From Thermoanaerobacterium thermosaccharolyticum DSM 571 (GTDB taxonomy: Bacteria; Bacillota; Thermoanaerobacteria; Thermoanaerobacterales; Thermoanaerobacteraceae): 64,000 nucleotides of DNA. The DNA lies in the NCBI RefSeq assembly GCF_000145615.1, contig NC_014410.1, positions 1,406,001 through 1,470,000 on the forward strand. The letters run 5' to 3'. Made by a program: the position numbers and the translations under genes. The notes under the pieces are model-generated. The model searched no databases, was not told the DNA's origin, and saw nothing but the letters and a program-made list of their open reading frames with translations. The stretch's first letter is position 1; each line of letters begins with the position of its first letter. Below are positions 28,851-38,728 of this stretch, in pieces.

Positions 28851-29591
28851 TTATATCAAATCATTTAACTTTTCTTTTAATTTTTTTATTGCCTTAGAAT
28901 GAATCTGTGATATTCGTGATTCTGTCAAGCCCATTATTTTACTGATTTCCTTGTAGTTTAAATCTTCATAATAGTATAATGAAATTATTAATCTTTCTTT
29001 TTCTTGTAGCATATCTATGGCTTTCGCAATATTTTGTTTTAAATCGTACATCAAAACCTCATTTTCTGGATTTGTAATCTCACTCTCTGTTATTGAAGAA
29101 ATTTTTAGATTGTTTTCAATTACTTCATCCAGAGAACTTATATATCCAGCATTCATATAGCTTAACGTTTTTAAAACATCATTTTTTGATAACTTTGTTG
29201 CATCCATAATTTCTTCGATTGTTGGCTCTCTTTTGTATTCCTGTTCTAATCGCTCTATTGTTTTTTCAATGCTTTTATATCTCTTTTTTAGGCTTCTTGG
29301 TATCCAGTCTTTTTTCCTAAGATAATCTATTATTTCTCCTTTTATTCTTATTGATGCATATGTTTCAAATTTTACTCCTTTTGATATGTCATATTTATTG
29401 ACTGCATCAATTAAGCCAATCATACCTTGGCTAATAAGGTCATCTACATCTTCTTTGCTTATTTCTGATAAACAAATTCTTTTTACTATGTGCTTTACAA
29501 GTGGCATATATTTTATAATTATGTCTTCTTTCGAACTACCATCTTTTAGTTTTTCATACTTATCCCATAAATCTTGTTCGAGTAGTGACAT
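28851..29591 (-). CDS. sigD: RNA polymerase sigma factor for flagellar genes (sigma-28, FliA/SigD/WhiG)
   Basis: Directs RNA polymerase to late flagellar and chemotaxis promoters (flagellin, motors, receptors). The 246 residues show region 2 (DDLISQGMIGLIDAVNKYD and GVKFETYASIRIKGEIIDYL), region 3 (EREPTIEEIMDATKLS-like) and region 4 (KERLIISLYYYEDLNYKEI, then a helix-turn-helix in LTESRISQIHSKAI). It is the FliA/SigD group member typical of fla/che operon ends. An anti-sigma FlgM is not in the window. Confidence 0.95.
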   Translation of the reverse strand: MSLLEQDLWDKYEKLKDGSSKEDIIIKYMPLVKHIVKRICLSEISKEDVDDLISQGMIGLIDAVNKYDISKGVKFETYASIRIKGEIIDYLRKKDWIPRSLKKRYKSIEKTIERLEQEYKREPTIEEIMDATKLSKNDVLKTLSYMNAGYISSLDEVIENNLKISSITESEITNPENEVLMYDLKQNIAKAIDMLQEKERLIISLYYYEDLNYKEISKIMGLTESRISQIHSKAIKKLKEKLNDLI

Positions 29592-29613
29592 CTTTATACA
29601 TTCCTTTCCTACC

Positions 29614-30102
29614 CTAAATAAATTTTATTCCATGTCCAATCGTTTTAATTAACAATTTCCCATTTTCTGAATCGAATTCAATGGTTCTACCATAGTTTCC
29701 ACCTGTGTCCTCGGATATTAATGGTATATTCAAAGAAGCTAAAACATCTTTAGTGGCAATTACGTTGCGGGTACCTATATTCATGATATCTAAATTTGCT
29801 TTAGTCGCAAACATTTGTGCACCACCTGCAATTTTGCTGACTATATATCTTTTTTCAGCACCTGCTTCTATCATCATATCTATCAGTGCACTGATTCCTG
29901 TATCAGCGAATTTTAATTTGTTTGAATTGTTTTTACTTAGGGTGCTGTATGGCAGCATAATATGTACAAGTCCCGATATTTTAGTCATTTTATCATAGAG
30001 AACAATCCCCACGCATGATCCGAGACCGACAGTTATCAATTTGCCTGGGCATTTAGCAATTTTTGCGTCAGCCATGCCTACTCGAAAAGTAAAATTATCC
30101 AT
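29614..30102 (-). CDS. cheD: Chemoreceptor glutamine deamidase CheD
   Basis: Deamidates glutamines of chemoreceptors and, in the Bacillus-type system, binds CheC to raise its phosphatase activity. The active-site Cys and His lie in VGLGSCVGIVLYD (about residues 23-35) and GLVHIMLP (about 43-50). Length (162 residues) is normal. It overlaps cheC by eight bases, which fits a 1:1 partner. Its presence shows that this organism uses CheC-CheD adaptation. Confidence 0.95.
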   Translation of the reverse strand: MDNFTFRVGMADAKIAKCPGKLITVGLGSCVGIVLYDKMTKISGLVHIMLPYSTLSKNNSNKLKFADTGISALIDMMIEAGAEKRYIVSKIAGGAQMFATKANLDIMNIGTRNVIATKDVLASLNIPLISEDTGGNYGRTIEFDSENGKLLIKTIGHGIKFI

Positions 30103-30709
30103 CTAATTCAACTCCAAGTGCATTAAGTATTTTATCGAAAGATTCTATATCTGGTATAAGAAAGAAGTCACCTTTGATTAGTTTGCTGCCTTCAAAAAAC
30201 TCTGTTTCAATAAATAAAATTTTGTCTGATAATTCACTGAATTTTATTGCGGGCACACTCAATATGGCACCAGCCATATCAATGCTTATTGCTGGCGGTG
30301 ATATCTTCATATCTAAGTTTGTTAATGTAGATAGTGATGAAACATAGCTTCCTGCCATTATATTCCCTATCTCTTGTAATGCAGATTTCTCAATATCACT
30401 AAATTCTTCTCCTACGTTGACACCCATCAAATATTCTATCAAGTAAGAAGCACTTTCAATATCAAGAGAAAATAAAATATTTCCTTTCACACTACCTTCG
30501 AGATCAAAATATATGCCAACAATGATTGCATCAGCCAATCCAAATATATTTTGAACTTCATTAAAATCCATTAATTTAACTGATGGTATTTTCATATCTA
30601 TTTTTTTCCCTATAATTGAAGCTAAAGCAGTTATCGCGTTCCCTGAGCCTATATTACCAAGTTCTTTAAGTATGTCGATACATGTTTCATTAAGTTTATC
30701 TATATTCAT
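30095..30709 (-). CDS. cheC: CheY-P phosphatase CheC
   Basis: Removes phosphate from CheY-P as part of chemotactic adaptation. Both active-site repeats are present: ELGNIGSGNA (about residues 16-25) and QEIGNIMAGSY (about 117-127), each with the Glu-x-x-Asn pair. The 204 residues match Bacillus and Thermotoga CheC. The start ATG overlaps the cheW stop (ATGA). Confidence 0.95.
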   Translation of the reverse strand: MNIDKLNETCIDILKELGNIGSGNAITALASIIGKKIDMKIPSVKLMDFNEVQNIFGLADAIIVGIYFDLEGSVKGNILFSLDIESASYLIEYLMGVNVGEEFSDIEKSALQEIGNIMAGSYVSSLSTLTNLDMKISPPAISIDMAGAILSVPAIKFSELSDKILFIETEFFEGSKLIKGDFFLIPDIESFDKILNALGVELDG

Positions 30710-31140
30710 AGCTTCACTTCCTGCTGAGTAGTCAGTTTGTCTATATCAAATAGCATTAATATCCTATTGCCAATTTTGCCTATTTTGCCGATAAAACTTT
30801 CTTTTTTGTACAAATTGCTGTTTACATCTATTGAATCTATATTATCATCATGAATTTCTACAACTTCATTTGCATTATCTACAATGATTCCAATGACAAT
30901 ATCATTGTTTTTTATTATTACGATTCTTGTATCATCATCAAATTCAACTTCGCATAATTTCAACAACATTCTAAGAGAAATTACTGGTATTATTTCACCT
31001 CTTAAGTTAATGACACCTTTTACGAAAGAAGGCGCCTTTGGAACCCTTGTTATTTTCGTAACTTTCTCAATAGATTGCACTTTGTCTATTTCTATTCCAT
31101 ATTCTTCACTTCCTAATCTTGTTACGACAAACATGCTCAT
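30706..31140 (-). CDS. cheW: Chemotaxis coupling protein CheW
   Basis: An SH3-like adaptor linking receptors to CheA. GSEEYGIEIDKVQSI, RVPKAPSFVKGVINLRGEIIPVISL (the RG-containing receptor-binding segment) and the C-terminal IGNRILMLFDIDKL mark the family. I choose the ATG at 31140 because GGAGG stands eight bases before it; an earlier TTG at 31146 is too close to the Shine-Dalgarno. The protein has 144 residues and follows cheA by 15 bases. Confidence 0.95.
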   Translation of the reverse strand: MSMFVVTRLGSEEYGIEIDKVQSIEKVTKITRVPKAPSFVKGVINLRGEIIPVISLRMLLKLCEVEFDDDTRIVIIKNNDIVIGIIVDNANEVVEIHDDNIDSIDVNSNLYKKESFIGKIGKIGNRILMLFDIDKLTTQQEVKL

Positions 31141-31155
31141 GCTCAACGCCTCCTT

Positions 31156-33111
31156 TTAAAATAAATTATTTGAATCTATGATAAGTGCAACTTGTCCATC
31201 ACCAAGTATCGTTGCACCGGCAATTATTTTTACATTGCTTAAATATTTACCCAATGGCTTTATTACTATTTCCTGCTGTCCAATAAGTTCATCAACACTA
31301 CATGCTGCAAGATTATCACCTTTTTTTATTATTACGCAGATAAAATTATCACTGTCTTCATTTGACTTCAGATCGAGAATATTGTGCAATCTTATAAGAG
31401 GGATGACCTTACCTCTGTACATAACTACTTCTTTACCCTGCACTAAATGTATTTCATTTTTATTCTTGTTTACAATCTCTGATATTGAGTTTAATGGAAA
31501 AGCATATTTTTCGTTGCCTACCATGACTAACAAAGCTTGAATTATTGCTAAAGTTAATGGCAGTTTTATTATAAATTTTGTGCCTTTGTCTACTTCTGTT
31601 TTAACTTCAATAGATCCATTCAAAGATTCTATTTTATTTTTTACTACATCTAGTCCAACACCTCTGCCTGAAATATCAGATATCGTATCAGATGTGCTAA
31701 ATCCAGGTTCGAAAAGCAACTTTATCAATTTTTCATTTGATAGTTCTTCAACTTCATCAGCAGATAGCATTCCTTTTTCATAAGCTTTATTTTTTACTTT
31801 TTCAAAGTTAATGCCAGAACCATCATCACTCACTTCGATTATTACATTATTGCCTTCATGATATGCTTTGAGATTAATAACACCTGTCTCAGGCTTGCCT
31901 TTTTTTACACGGACTTCTGGTGTTTCTATTCCGTGATCTATAGAATTCCTCATTAAATGTACAAGTGGATCACCTATTTCATCAATTACGGTACGATCAA
32001 CTTCTGTATCCTGGCCATACATATTAAGCGTAATTTTTTTATTTAATTCCCTAGATAAATCTCTGACCATGCGTGGAAAACGGTTAAACACTCTTTCAAC
32101 TGGAACCATTCTGACTTTCATTACCGCATCATGAAGGTTTGTCGTTATTCTTTCTAAATACTCAATCGTTGAAATCGTATCGGGATTTTTTTCGTTAGAT
32201 TCAATGCCTTCAAGACGCGTTTTAATTATAATCAACTCACTGACAAGGTTCATTAAATTGTCTAATCTCTCAATATCAACTCTAACGCTTTTATTAGTCT
32301 TACTATGTTTTATTTGATCATTTGAGCCTAGATTTGTTGGTCCGAATTTCTTATTATCTTTAATTTCCTTTGAATACAACAATTCCTCTATATTTATATT
32401 TTTTATTTCTGAAATCGACATTAGCTTAGATTTTATAACATCTTTTTCATGTTTGCTGATTAAATGAACTGTAAATCTATCATCAAACTTTTCATCCTCT
32501 ATATCTTCCACTGAAGGTGTAGAATCGACAATATCTCCTAGATTATCTAAAGTATTAAAAACAATAAAAGCTCTTGCCGACTTCATTACACAATTTTTAT
32601 CTATGACCACTTCTATGCTGTAAGTTTTATAGCCTTGAGATGCAGCCTTTTCTATTATGTCTTTTTCATATACATTTATATTGTTGCTGTCAAGAGATTT
32701 CGAATTTTCAATATTCGTCGCTGCTACTTCTTCTTTCGAATTATTTGTTTCTAATAATTCAATCAAATTTTCAATGTCATATGAATCGTTTCCACTTTCA
32801 GATATAATTCCTGTCATTGAACTTAATGCATCCATGCATTTAAATAATACATCCATGAGGTTGCTGGTAACTTTTATAGAATTGCTTCTTATTTCTTGCA
32901 AAACATCTTCCATTTTGTGTGTCAATCTAGTCATGTTTTCAAAGCCCATAGTAGCAGCCATTCCTTTAAGTGTATGAGCAGATCTAAATATTTCATCAAT
33001 AATATGTGAATCCTCTGGATTTTTTTCAAGTTGAAGAAGATTTTCATTTAAACTCTCAATATGTTCTTCAGATTCTTCCAAAAATATCTCTAAGTATTGA
33101 TTTGTATCCAT
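31156..33111 (-). CDS. cheA: Chemotaxis histidine kinase CheA
   Basis: Autophosphorylates in response to receptors and passes phosphate to CheY. The P1 domain phospho-acceptor is His46 in RSAHTLKGMA. A P2-like region (about 165-250), the P3 dimerisation helices (RVDIERLDNLMNLVSELII), P4 kinase domain (N box HLMRNSIDHGIE; G boxes VSDDGSGIN and GRGVGLDVVKN) and the P5 CheW-like domain follow. The 651 residues are normal. The gene follows a PilZ gene rather than cheB. Confidence 0.96.
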   Translation of the reverse strand: MDTNQYLEIFLEESEEHIESLNENLLQLEKNPEDSHIIDEIFRSAHTLKGMAATMGFENMTRLTHKMEDVLQEIRSNSIKVTSNLMDVLFKCMDALSSMTGIISESGNDSYDIENLIELLETNNSKEEVAATNIENSKSLDSNNINVYEKDIIEKAASQGYKTYSIEVVIDKNCVMKSARAFIVFNTLDNLGDIVDSTPSVEDIEDEKFDDRFTVHLISKHEKDVIKSKLMSISEIKNINIEELLYSKEIKDNKKFGPTNLGSNDQIKHSKTNKSVRVDIERLDNLMNLVSELIIIKTRLEGIESNEKNPDTISTIEYLERITTNLHDAVMKVRMVPVERVFNRFPRMVRDLSRELNKKITLNMYGQDTEVDRTVIDEIGDPLVHLMRNSIDHGIETPEVRVKKGKPETGVINLKAYHEGNNVIIEVSDDGSGINFEKVKNKAYEKGMLSADEVEELSNEKLIKLLFEPGFSTSDTISDISGRGVGLDVVKNKIESLNGSIEVKTEVDKGTKFIIKLPLTLAIIQALLVMVGNEKYAFPLNSISEIVNKNKNEIHLVQGKEVVMYRGKVIPLIRLHNILDLKSNEDSDNFICVIIKKGDNLAACSVDELIGQQEIVIKPLGKYLSNVKIIAGATILGDGQVALIIDSNNLF

Positions 33112-33132
33112 TTCTTTTCCTCCTTTTCGTTT

Positions 33133-33762
33133 TTATAAATTTATTTGTCGCCTTTTTAATTTTCTTTGCTCTTTAAAAATAAATGATATTATCTTTTCTC
33201 TCAATCTATCTTCTATATCGGCATATTGTACAGCTATTTCATACCCATCTTCAAAAAAATTACATCTGATAACTTTACACTTTTGTGCGATTTCTTCAAA
33301 CTCATCGTCTAAATTTAAAAAACAAATTATTTCAGTTCCCACTTCTAATTTTTTCTTAACTTTTGCCCGAAAACCTCCTCCACTTATATCTTTTATGACT
33401 CCCTTTTCCATTATTTCACTGTCGTCAGATTTCTTATATTTAAATTCCATTATCTTCTCTAATCTAAAGAATTGCCTTCTTTGCAACTTCTCAATATCAG
33501 TTATTCTTTTTAATTGTATAAATGAAATATTACCTAAAAATCTATTTATTACAATGCCATCAAATGTATATATACCGTTTTTATTAAAAAAAGTAATGTT
33601 CAATTTTGCGCCGATCCTTACTGGAACAAAGTGTCCATTGTGCATTGGAGCCTCAATCAATAGAGTACCATCAGCCGAGATATCATCAATTTTCGATGTA
33701 TATTTGTTATTACTTTTGCCTATACTTATTTCAATCTTTTGCCCTGGTTTTATGTTCTCCAT
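33133..33762 (-). CDS. PilZ-domain c-di-GMP receptor, YcgR/flagellar brake type
   Basis: A 209-residue protein with an N-terminal YcgR-N domain (to about residue 95) and a C-terminal PilZ domain. The c-di-GMP signature is complete: RRQFFRLE (about residues 94-101) and, about 35 residues on, DISGGGFRA. YcgR-type proteins bind c-di-GMP and slow the motor by touching the stator or FliG; the Bacillus homologue YpfA/MotI acts on MotA. It overlaps flhG by 32 bases, so it is co-translated with flagellar genes. It sits between flhG and cheA, the place of cheB in Bacillus. Confidence 0.9.
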   Translation of the reverse strand: MENIKPGQKIEISIGKSNNKYTSKIDDISADGTLLIEAPMHNGHFVPVRIGAKLNITFFNKNGIYTFDGIVINRFLGNISFIQLKRITDIEKLQRRQFFRLEKIMEFKYKKSDDSEIMEKGVIKDISGGGFRAKVKKKLEVGTEIICFLNLDDEFEEIAQKCKVIRCNFFEDGYEIAVQYADIEDRLREKIISFIFKEQRKLKRRQINL

Positions 33763-34612
33763 TGTAAATACCTCCGCTATTTAAAAGCATTTTTTTAAAT
33801 ATTCCAAGAAGACCTTCTTTCTTTTTAGTGCTTTTATGATTTGTGAGGTTTTCTGCAATTCTTGTGATATCTTTTGAAGGCTTGCTTGATTGGTACTTCA
33901 AAATTATAGGATTTTGCGCTTTTATGCACTCACTTATCCTCGCATCCTCATGAATGTATCCTAAATCGTTAATTGTAGTACCTAAAAAGTTTATCAGTGC
34001 ATTATTTAATCTTTCATAAACAGATACATATTCGCTTTGATTTGTAACTTTATTAACTATTAAATATAGATTTTTATCGCTTAATTCTTGTATTGATTTT
34101 ATTAAAATATAAGCATCCATTATGGCAGTCGGTTCCGGCGTAGTAACAACAACTACATCGTCTGACATATCGATAAAACTTTTAACTGTTTTATTGATTC
34201 CCGCACCAGTATCGACAATTACATAATCAAAGTAATTATCAAGGATATTGATATTGTTGAAAAAAACATTCAAATCAATATCGCCATTTATAAGGTCAAA
34301 GTTTCCACCCGTTGATATAAATTTTACTCCAATTGGACCATCATTAATAACATCTATTATTTTTTTGTTACCATATAATACATCGTATAAAGTAAATTTA
34401 GATATAACACCTAATTCTATCTCTGCATTTGAAAAACCTATGTCTGCATCAATAATTAACACATTATATCCAAGCTTTCTCAATGCTATAGACAAATTAA
34501 CTGATATACAAGTTTTACCTGTCCCACCTTTGCCACCGGTTACAGTTATTACTCTACATCTTTTCATATTGTTCTGTTGGAATAAATATCTTAGCCTCTC
34601 AGCTTGATCCAT
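33731..34612 (-). CDS. flhG: FlhG/FleN-type MinD-like ATPase
   Basis: Controls the number and placement of flagella together with FlhF. The deviant Walker A GGKGGTGKT is at residues 26-34; DADIGFSNAEIELG and VIVDTGAGI are the switch regions. The N-terminal DQAERLRYLFQQ is the conserved DQAxxLR motif that stimulates FlhF GTPase. At 293 residues it ends in a basic amphipathic tail suited to membrane binding. It starts one base after the flhF stop. Confidence 0.95.
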   Translation of the reverse strand: MDQAERLRYLFQQNNMKRCRVITVTGGKGGTGKTCISVNLSIALRKLGYNVLIIDADIGFSNAEIELGVISKFTLYDVLYGNKKIIDVINDGPIGVKFISTGGNFDLINGDIDLNVFFNNINILDNYFDYVIVDTGAGINKTVKSFIDMSDDVVVVTTPEPTAIMDAYILIKSIQELSDKNLYLIVNKVTNQSEYVSVYERLNNALINFLGTTINDLGYIHEDARISECIKAQNPIILKYQSSKPSKDITRIAENLTNHKSTKKKEGLLGIFKKMLLNSGGIYNGEHKTRAKD

Positions 34613-34613
34613 G

Positions 34614-35627
34614 TTAATTCCCCTTCAAAATATTTTGTGCTATCATTTTGCTATCAGCTAAGCAAATATCATCAGGAACTATCTGTCCTGTTGTTACATA
34701 TGATATAGGCTTTTTCGAATAATATATTGAATTTAAAATGACACTGTAATTGTCTGTTTCATCTAATTTTGTAAAAAGCAAATTGTAGTCATTGATAAAA
34801 TCATACGACTTAATAATTTTTTTAGCATCACTGTTTTTCGTTGTTGCACTTAAGCACAAATATATATCATCATAAGAACCATACTGTAAAAAAGTCTTCA
34901 GTTCTTGCATTTTTCTAGAATCCGTATGACTTCTTCCTGCAGTATCAATCAACACTATATCATAATTGCTTATTTCACTTTCCAATCTATTTAAATCAAA
35001 AATGTTGTTAACTACCTTTACTGGCACTCCTAAAATTTCACCATATATCTTTAGCTGTTCAGCACCTGCGATTCTAAAAATGTCTGCAGTTATCAGCAAT
35101 ACATTTTTCTTTTCCCTTAATATTAAGTGAGAAGCTATTTTTGCAATAGTCGTCGTTTTACCTACACCTGTAGGACCGATAAAAACAACACGTTTTTTTT
35201 CATTTAAGCAGTTTATCTTTTTTGGCGGTCCAATAAAGTTAACGATTCTCTTTTGCAATATCTTTATATTGTCGTCGGTTATTTCGCTTATTCCTTCGGT
35301 TAAGATTTTAGTTAAATCTTCATCAACACCTATGTAAATTAACTTATCTCTTAAATCCTTTTTGTCATCTTCTCTATTTTCACTTTTTTTAAATTCTCTT
35401 AAAAGAGATTTAATTTCATACAAATCTTTATAAAAGATATCTCTTTCATCAATTTTATTTTCTTCAACTGCTGCCAGTACTTCAACTTTCTTCTTTTTGA
35501 ATAACCCTTTAAGTCCCTTTTCTTTATAACTATTTTGTTGTAGAATAATAGCATCACTGCCCATTTCAGTTTTTATCATTCTTAAAGCATCCTGATAATT
35601 ATCCGCTATATAGCGCTTAACTTTCAC
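34614..35627 (-). CDS. flhF: SRP-type GTPase FlhF
   Basis: A third SRP GTPase besides Ffh and FtsY; it marks the site where flagella are built. The N-terminal B domain begins MKVKRYIADNYQDALRMIK, and the NG domain has the P-loop GPTGVGKT at 151-158, then DTAGRSHTD and TKLDETDNY. The 337 residues are slightly short compared with Bacillus (366). It overlaps flhA by 11 bases. Confidence 0.96.
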   Translation of the reverse strand: MKVKRYIADNYQDALRMIKTEMGSDAIILQQNSYKEKGLKGLFKKKKVEVLAAVEENKIDERDIFYKDLYEIKSLLREFKKSENREDDKKDLRDKLIYIGVDEDLTKILTEGISEITDDNIKILQKRIVNFIGPPKKINCLNEKKRVVFIGPTGVGKTTTIAKIASHLILREKKNVLLITADIFRIAGAEQLKIYGEILGVPVKVVNNIFDLNRLESEISNYDIVLIDTAGRSHTDSRKMQELKTFLQYGSYDDIYLCLSATTKNSDAKKIIKSYDFINDYNLLFTKLDETDNYSVILNSIYYSKKPISYVTTGQIVPDDICLADSKMIAQNILKGN

Positions 35628-37656
35628 TTAATTTCACCGTCCCTACAGAAAATACCTCTATATTTGGTAAAAGCTCGTTATAAGATAAAACGACTATATC
35701 TTTCGATATCTGTTCAACCAACTTTCTTAAATAAAATCTAATAATTGGTGCAGTCAGTATAATAGGCTGTTCTCCTTTAATTGTCAGTTTTTTCATGATG
35801 TTGTGAATTGCTTTTAATATTTTTTGCATTGCATCAGGTGAAAGAGCCAAATACGAACCATGGTCTGTCTGGTTAATTGCATTTTGAATGGATTTCTCAA
35901 TTTCTGGATCTAGTGTTATAACTTGAAGCTTTCCATCCTTCGCATATTTGTTTGTAATAGCTCTTTTTAATGATTGCCTTACATACTCTGTTAAAACGTC
36001 TGTATCTTTTGTACTTGGTGCATAATCAGCAAGTGTTTCCAATATAGTAACCATATCCCGTATTGAAATTTCTTCACGTAACAAATTACACAATACTTTT
36101 TCAATATCACCCAAACTCAACAATTTCGGCACAATCTCATCAACAAGTGCTGGATTTGTCAATCTTATGTTATCCAGCAATTCTTTAACTTCTTGTCTTC
36201 CCAAAAGCTCATCGGAATATTTTTTGATTACACTAGTCAAATGCGTTGATATTACAGATGGAACATCTACAACTGTACATCCCAGCATTTCGGCTTTTGA
36301 TTTTTCACTGTCATCAATCCATAATGCCGGCAGCCCAAATGCAGGTTCTCTAGTGCTGATGCCTTTTATATCACTATTCATTTCGCCTACTTGCATGCAT
36401 AGGTATTTATTTACGTATACATTACCTCTTCCAACTTCATTACCTCTAATTTTTATTATGTATTCATTTGGTTTAAGTTGAATATTATCTCTCAATCTCA
36501 CCATAGGCACAACCAAGCCTAAATCTAATGCTATTTGTCTTCTAATCATTACGATTCTGTCCAATAACTCGTTGCTTGCTATAGGAATCAATTCATATCC
36601 AAATTCCAGTTCAATAGGATCAACTTGCAAAAGATCGTATGCGCGTTTTGGATCTCTAATTTCCTCCAATTCCTTTAAATCTTCGTTTTTGACTCGCTCG
36701 CTTTCTGTATTTTTCTTTCTATTAGAAAATCCTAAATATGTAAATAAAGAACCAATGATAAGCAACGGAATAGCGGGAAGCATAGGTATAAATGCCATTA
36801 AAATAAGCAATACACCTGTAATTTGCAGCACTCTCGGTTCTCTCAAAAGCTGTTTTATCACATCGTTGCCCATATTTGTTTCCGATGCTGTTCTTGTTAC
36901 TATAATGCCGGTGGCTGTTGATATAAGTAAAGCAGGTATTTGACTAACTAGTCCATCACCAACTGTTAAAATTGTATATGTATTTATTGCTTGATTTATG
37001 TCCATCCCTTTCATAGTCATTCCTATGATTAAACCAGCTATTATATTTATAATCATTATTACAATTCCAACAATTGCATCGCCTTTTACAAATTTACTTG
37101 CACCATCCATTGAGCCAAAAAATTTAGCTTCTTCTTGAATCTTTCTTCTTCTTTCTTTTGCTTCCTTATCATTTATAATTCCTGCATTTAAATCAGCATC
37201 AATCGACATTTGCTTACCTGGCATTGCATCTAATGTAAATCTTGCTGAAACTTCAGATACTCTTTCGGCTCCTTTTGTTATGACAATAAATTGAACAATT
37301 GCTATAATTATAAACACTAAAAAACCAACTATAGGATTATTGCCAATAACGAAACTGCCAAAAGCATGTATCACATTTCCTGCAAATCCAGACGTTAAAA
37401 TTAGCCTTGTAGAGGAAATATTCAGGGATAATCTCATCAAAGTCGTTATAAGCAATATAGAGGGAAATATAGAAAAATCCATTGCATCTTTAACATACAT
37501 TGTCGTAAGCAATATAATTATTGACAGCGAAATATTTAAGATCAGCAAAAAGTCTAATAAAATTGATGGTACTGGAATGATTATAATTAACACAATCCCT
37601 ACGACAAACATTGCTGCAATTAAATCTGAAAATTTCAAAATATCCCTCCTACTCAC
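35617..37656 (-). CDS. flhA: Flagellar export gate protein FlhA
   Basis: Forms the nonameric export gate with FlhB and FliPQR. The N-terminal half has eight membrane segments and the FHIPEP-type loop (here about residues 100-260, with SARFTLDAMPGKQMSIDADL), and the C-terminal half is the cytosolic docking platform for chaperone-substrate complexes. The 679 residues match Bacillus (677). It overlaps flhB by eight bases. Confidence 0.97.
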   Translation of the reverse strand: MSRRDILKFSDLIAAMFVVGIVLIIIIPVPSILLDFLLILNISLSIIILLTTMYVKDAMDFSIFPSILLITTLMRLSLNISSTRLILTSGFAGNVIHAFGSFVIGNNPIVGFLVFIIIAIVQFIVITKGAERVSEVSARFTLDAMPGKQMSIDADLNAGIINDKEAKERRRKIQEEAKFFGSMDGASKFVKGDAIVGIVIMIINIIAGLIIGMTMKGMDINQAINTYTILTVGDGLVSQIPALLISTATGIIVTRTASETNMGNDVIKQLLREPRVLQITGVLLILMAFIPMLPAIPLLIIGSLFTYLGFSNRKKNTESERVKNEDLKELEEIRDPKRAYDLLQVDPIELEFGYELIPIASNELLDRIVMIRRQIALDLGLVVPMVRLRDNIQLKPNEYIIKIRGNEVGRGNVYVNKYLCMQVGEMNSDIKGISTREPAFGLPALWIDDSEKSKAEMLGCTVVDVPSVISTHLTSVIKKYSDELLGRQEVKELLDNIRLTNPALVDEIVPKLLSLGDIEKVLCNLLREEISIRDMVTILETLADYAPSTKDTDVLTEYVRQSLKRAITNKYAKDGKLQVITLDPEIEKSIQNAINQTDHGSYLALSPDAMQKILKAIHNIMKKLTIKGEQPIILTAPIIRFYLRKLVEQISKDIVVLSYNELLPNIEVFSVGTVKLSES

Positions 37657-38722
37657 CTCTTAAGCTGTAAACATATGCCAAAACTTCTGCTACTGCCTTA
37701 TATAATTCAGGCGGTATGCTGTCTCCAATATCAGTCGTTTTGTACAATGATTGAGCAAGTGGCTTATTTTCTACAATAGCAATCGAATATTTAATTGCTT
37801 CTTCTTTTATTCTCTGAGCGATATAGTCTTGGCCTTTCGCAACAACTACAGGAGCATCATTAATTTCATTGTCATACATTAAAGCAACAGCTATATGGGT
37901 TGGATTTGTAATAACAACATCCGCTTTTTTAATGTTTTGTATCATTCTCCTCATAGAAATTTGTCTTTGTTTCTTTTTAATTTCTGATTTTATTTGAGGA
38001 TTGCCTTCAGTCTCTTTAAATTCTTCTTTTATGTCTTCCTTGCTCATTCTCAAATTTGATTCGTAATCTCTCCACTGGAATATATAATCAACAACACCAA
38101 GAACTATTAATACTATAAAAATTCTCAATAATATACCGCCAAATATATTTAAGCTGTACTTAATAAGATCCTGAACTGACATATCTAATAGCTGAGGTAT
38201 ACCTTTATACTGCCCTATTAAAAATGAGTACATAACATAACCTAATATTCCTATCTTTACAACCGCTTTTAAAAGCTCAAGTATGGTTCTTCTCGAAAAC
38301 ATTCGTTTAATGCCTTCTAATGGATTTAGTCTTTCTAACTTTATATTTAATGATTCCGAAGTGAATACAAATCCAACCTGTGCATATGTCGATACTAGTG
38401 CAACTAAAAAGACAGTTGCAACTGTAGGCAGTATCAATTTCAGAAAAACAGGTAAAATAATCTCAAACAATTTATATATTCCATTAACTGTAAATGTATT
38501 GTCGCTAGCGCCTCCATAATTTAGAAATAAGTATTTGATAAGATTCATAATCTCTTCAATGCTATTTTGCACAGTGAAATATATAACCAAAAATCCAGCT
38601 ATTGTTATTATTGCTGAAGTCACTTCCCTGCTCTGAAAGACTTGTCCTTTTTTTCTCGCATCTTGTCTTCTTTTAGGTGTTGCTGGTTCTGTCTTTTCAC
38701 CGGCGAAAAGTTGTAACCTCAA
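37649..38722 (-). CDS. flhB: Flagellar export switch protein FlhB
   Basis: Switches export from rod/hook to filament substrates. It opens with LFAGEKTEPATPKRRQDAR, has four membrane segments and a cytosolic domain with the self-cleaving NPTH at residues 273-276. The 357 residues are normal. The start is TTG at 38722 with AAGGATG upstream; no ATG lies close by. It follows fliR by six bases. Confidence 0.96.
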   Translation of the reverse strand: MRLQLFAGEKTEPATPKRRQDARKKGQVFQSREVTSAIITIAGFLVIYFTVQNSIEEIMNLIKYLFLNYGGASDNTFTVNGIYKLFEIILPVFLKLILPTVATVFLVALVSTYAQVGFVFTSESLNIKLERLNPLEGIKRMFSRRTILELLKAVVKIGILGYVMYSFLIGQYKGIPQLLDMSVQDLIKYSLNIFGGILLRIFIVLIVLGVVDYIFQWRDYESNLRMSKEDIKEEFKETEGNPQIKSEIKKKQRQISMRRMIQNIKKADVVITNPTHIAVALMYDNEINDAPVVVAKGQDYIAQRIKEEAIKYSIAIVENKPLAQSLYKTTDIGDSIPPELYKAVAEVLAYVYSLRGE

Positions 38723-38728
38723 TCTGCG

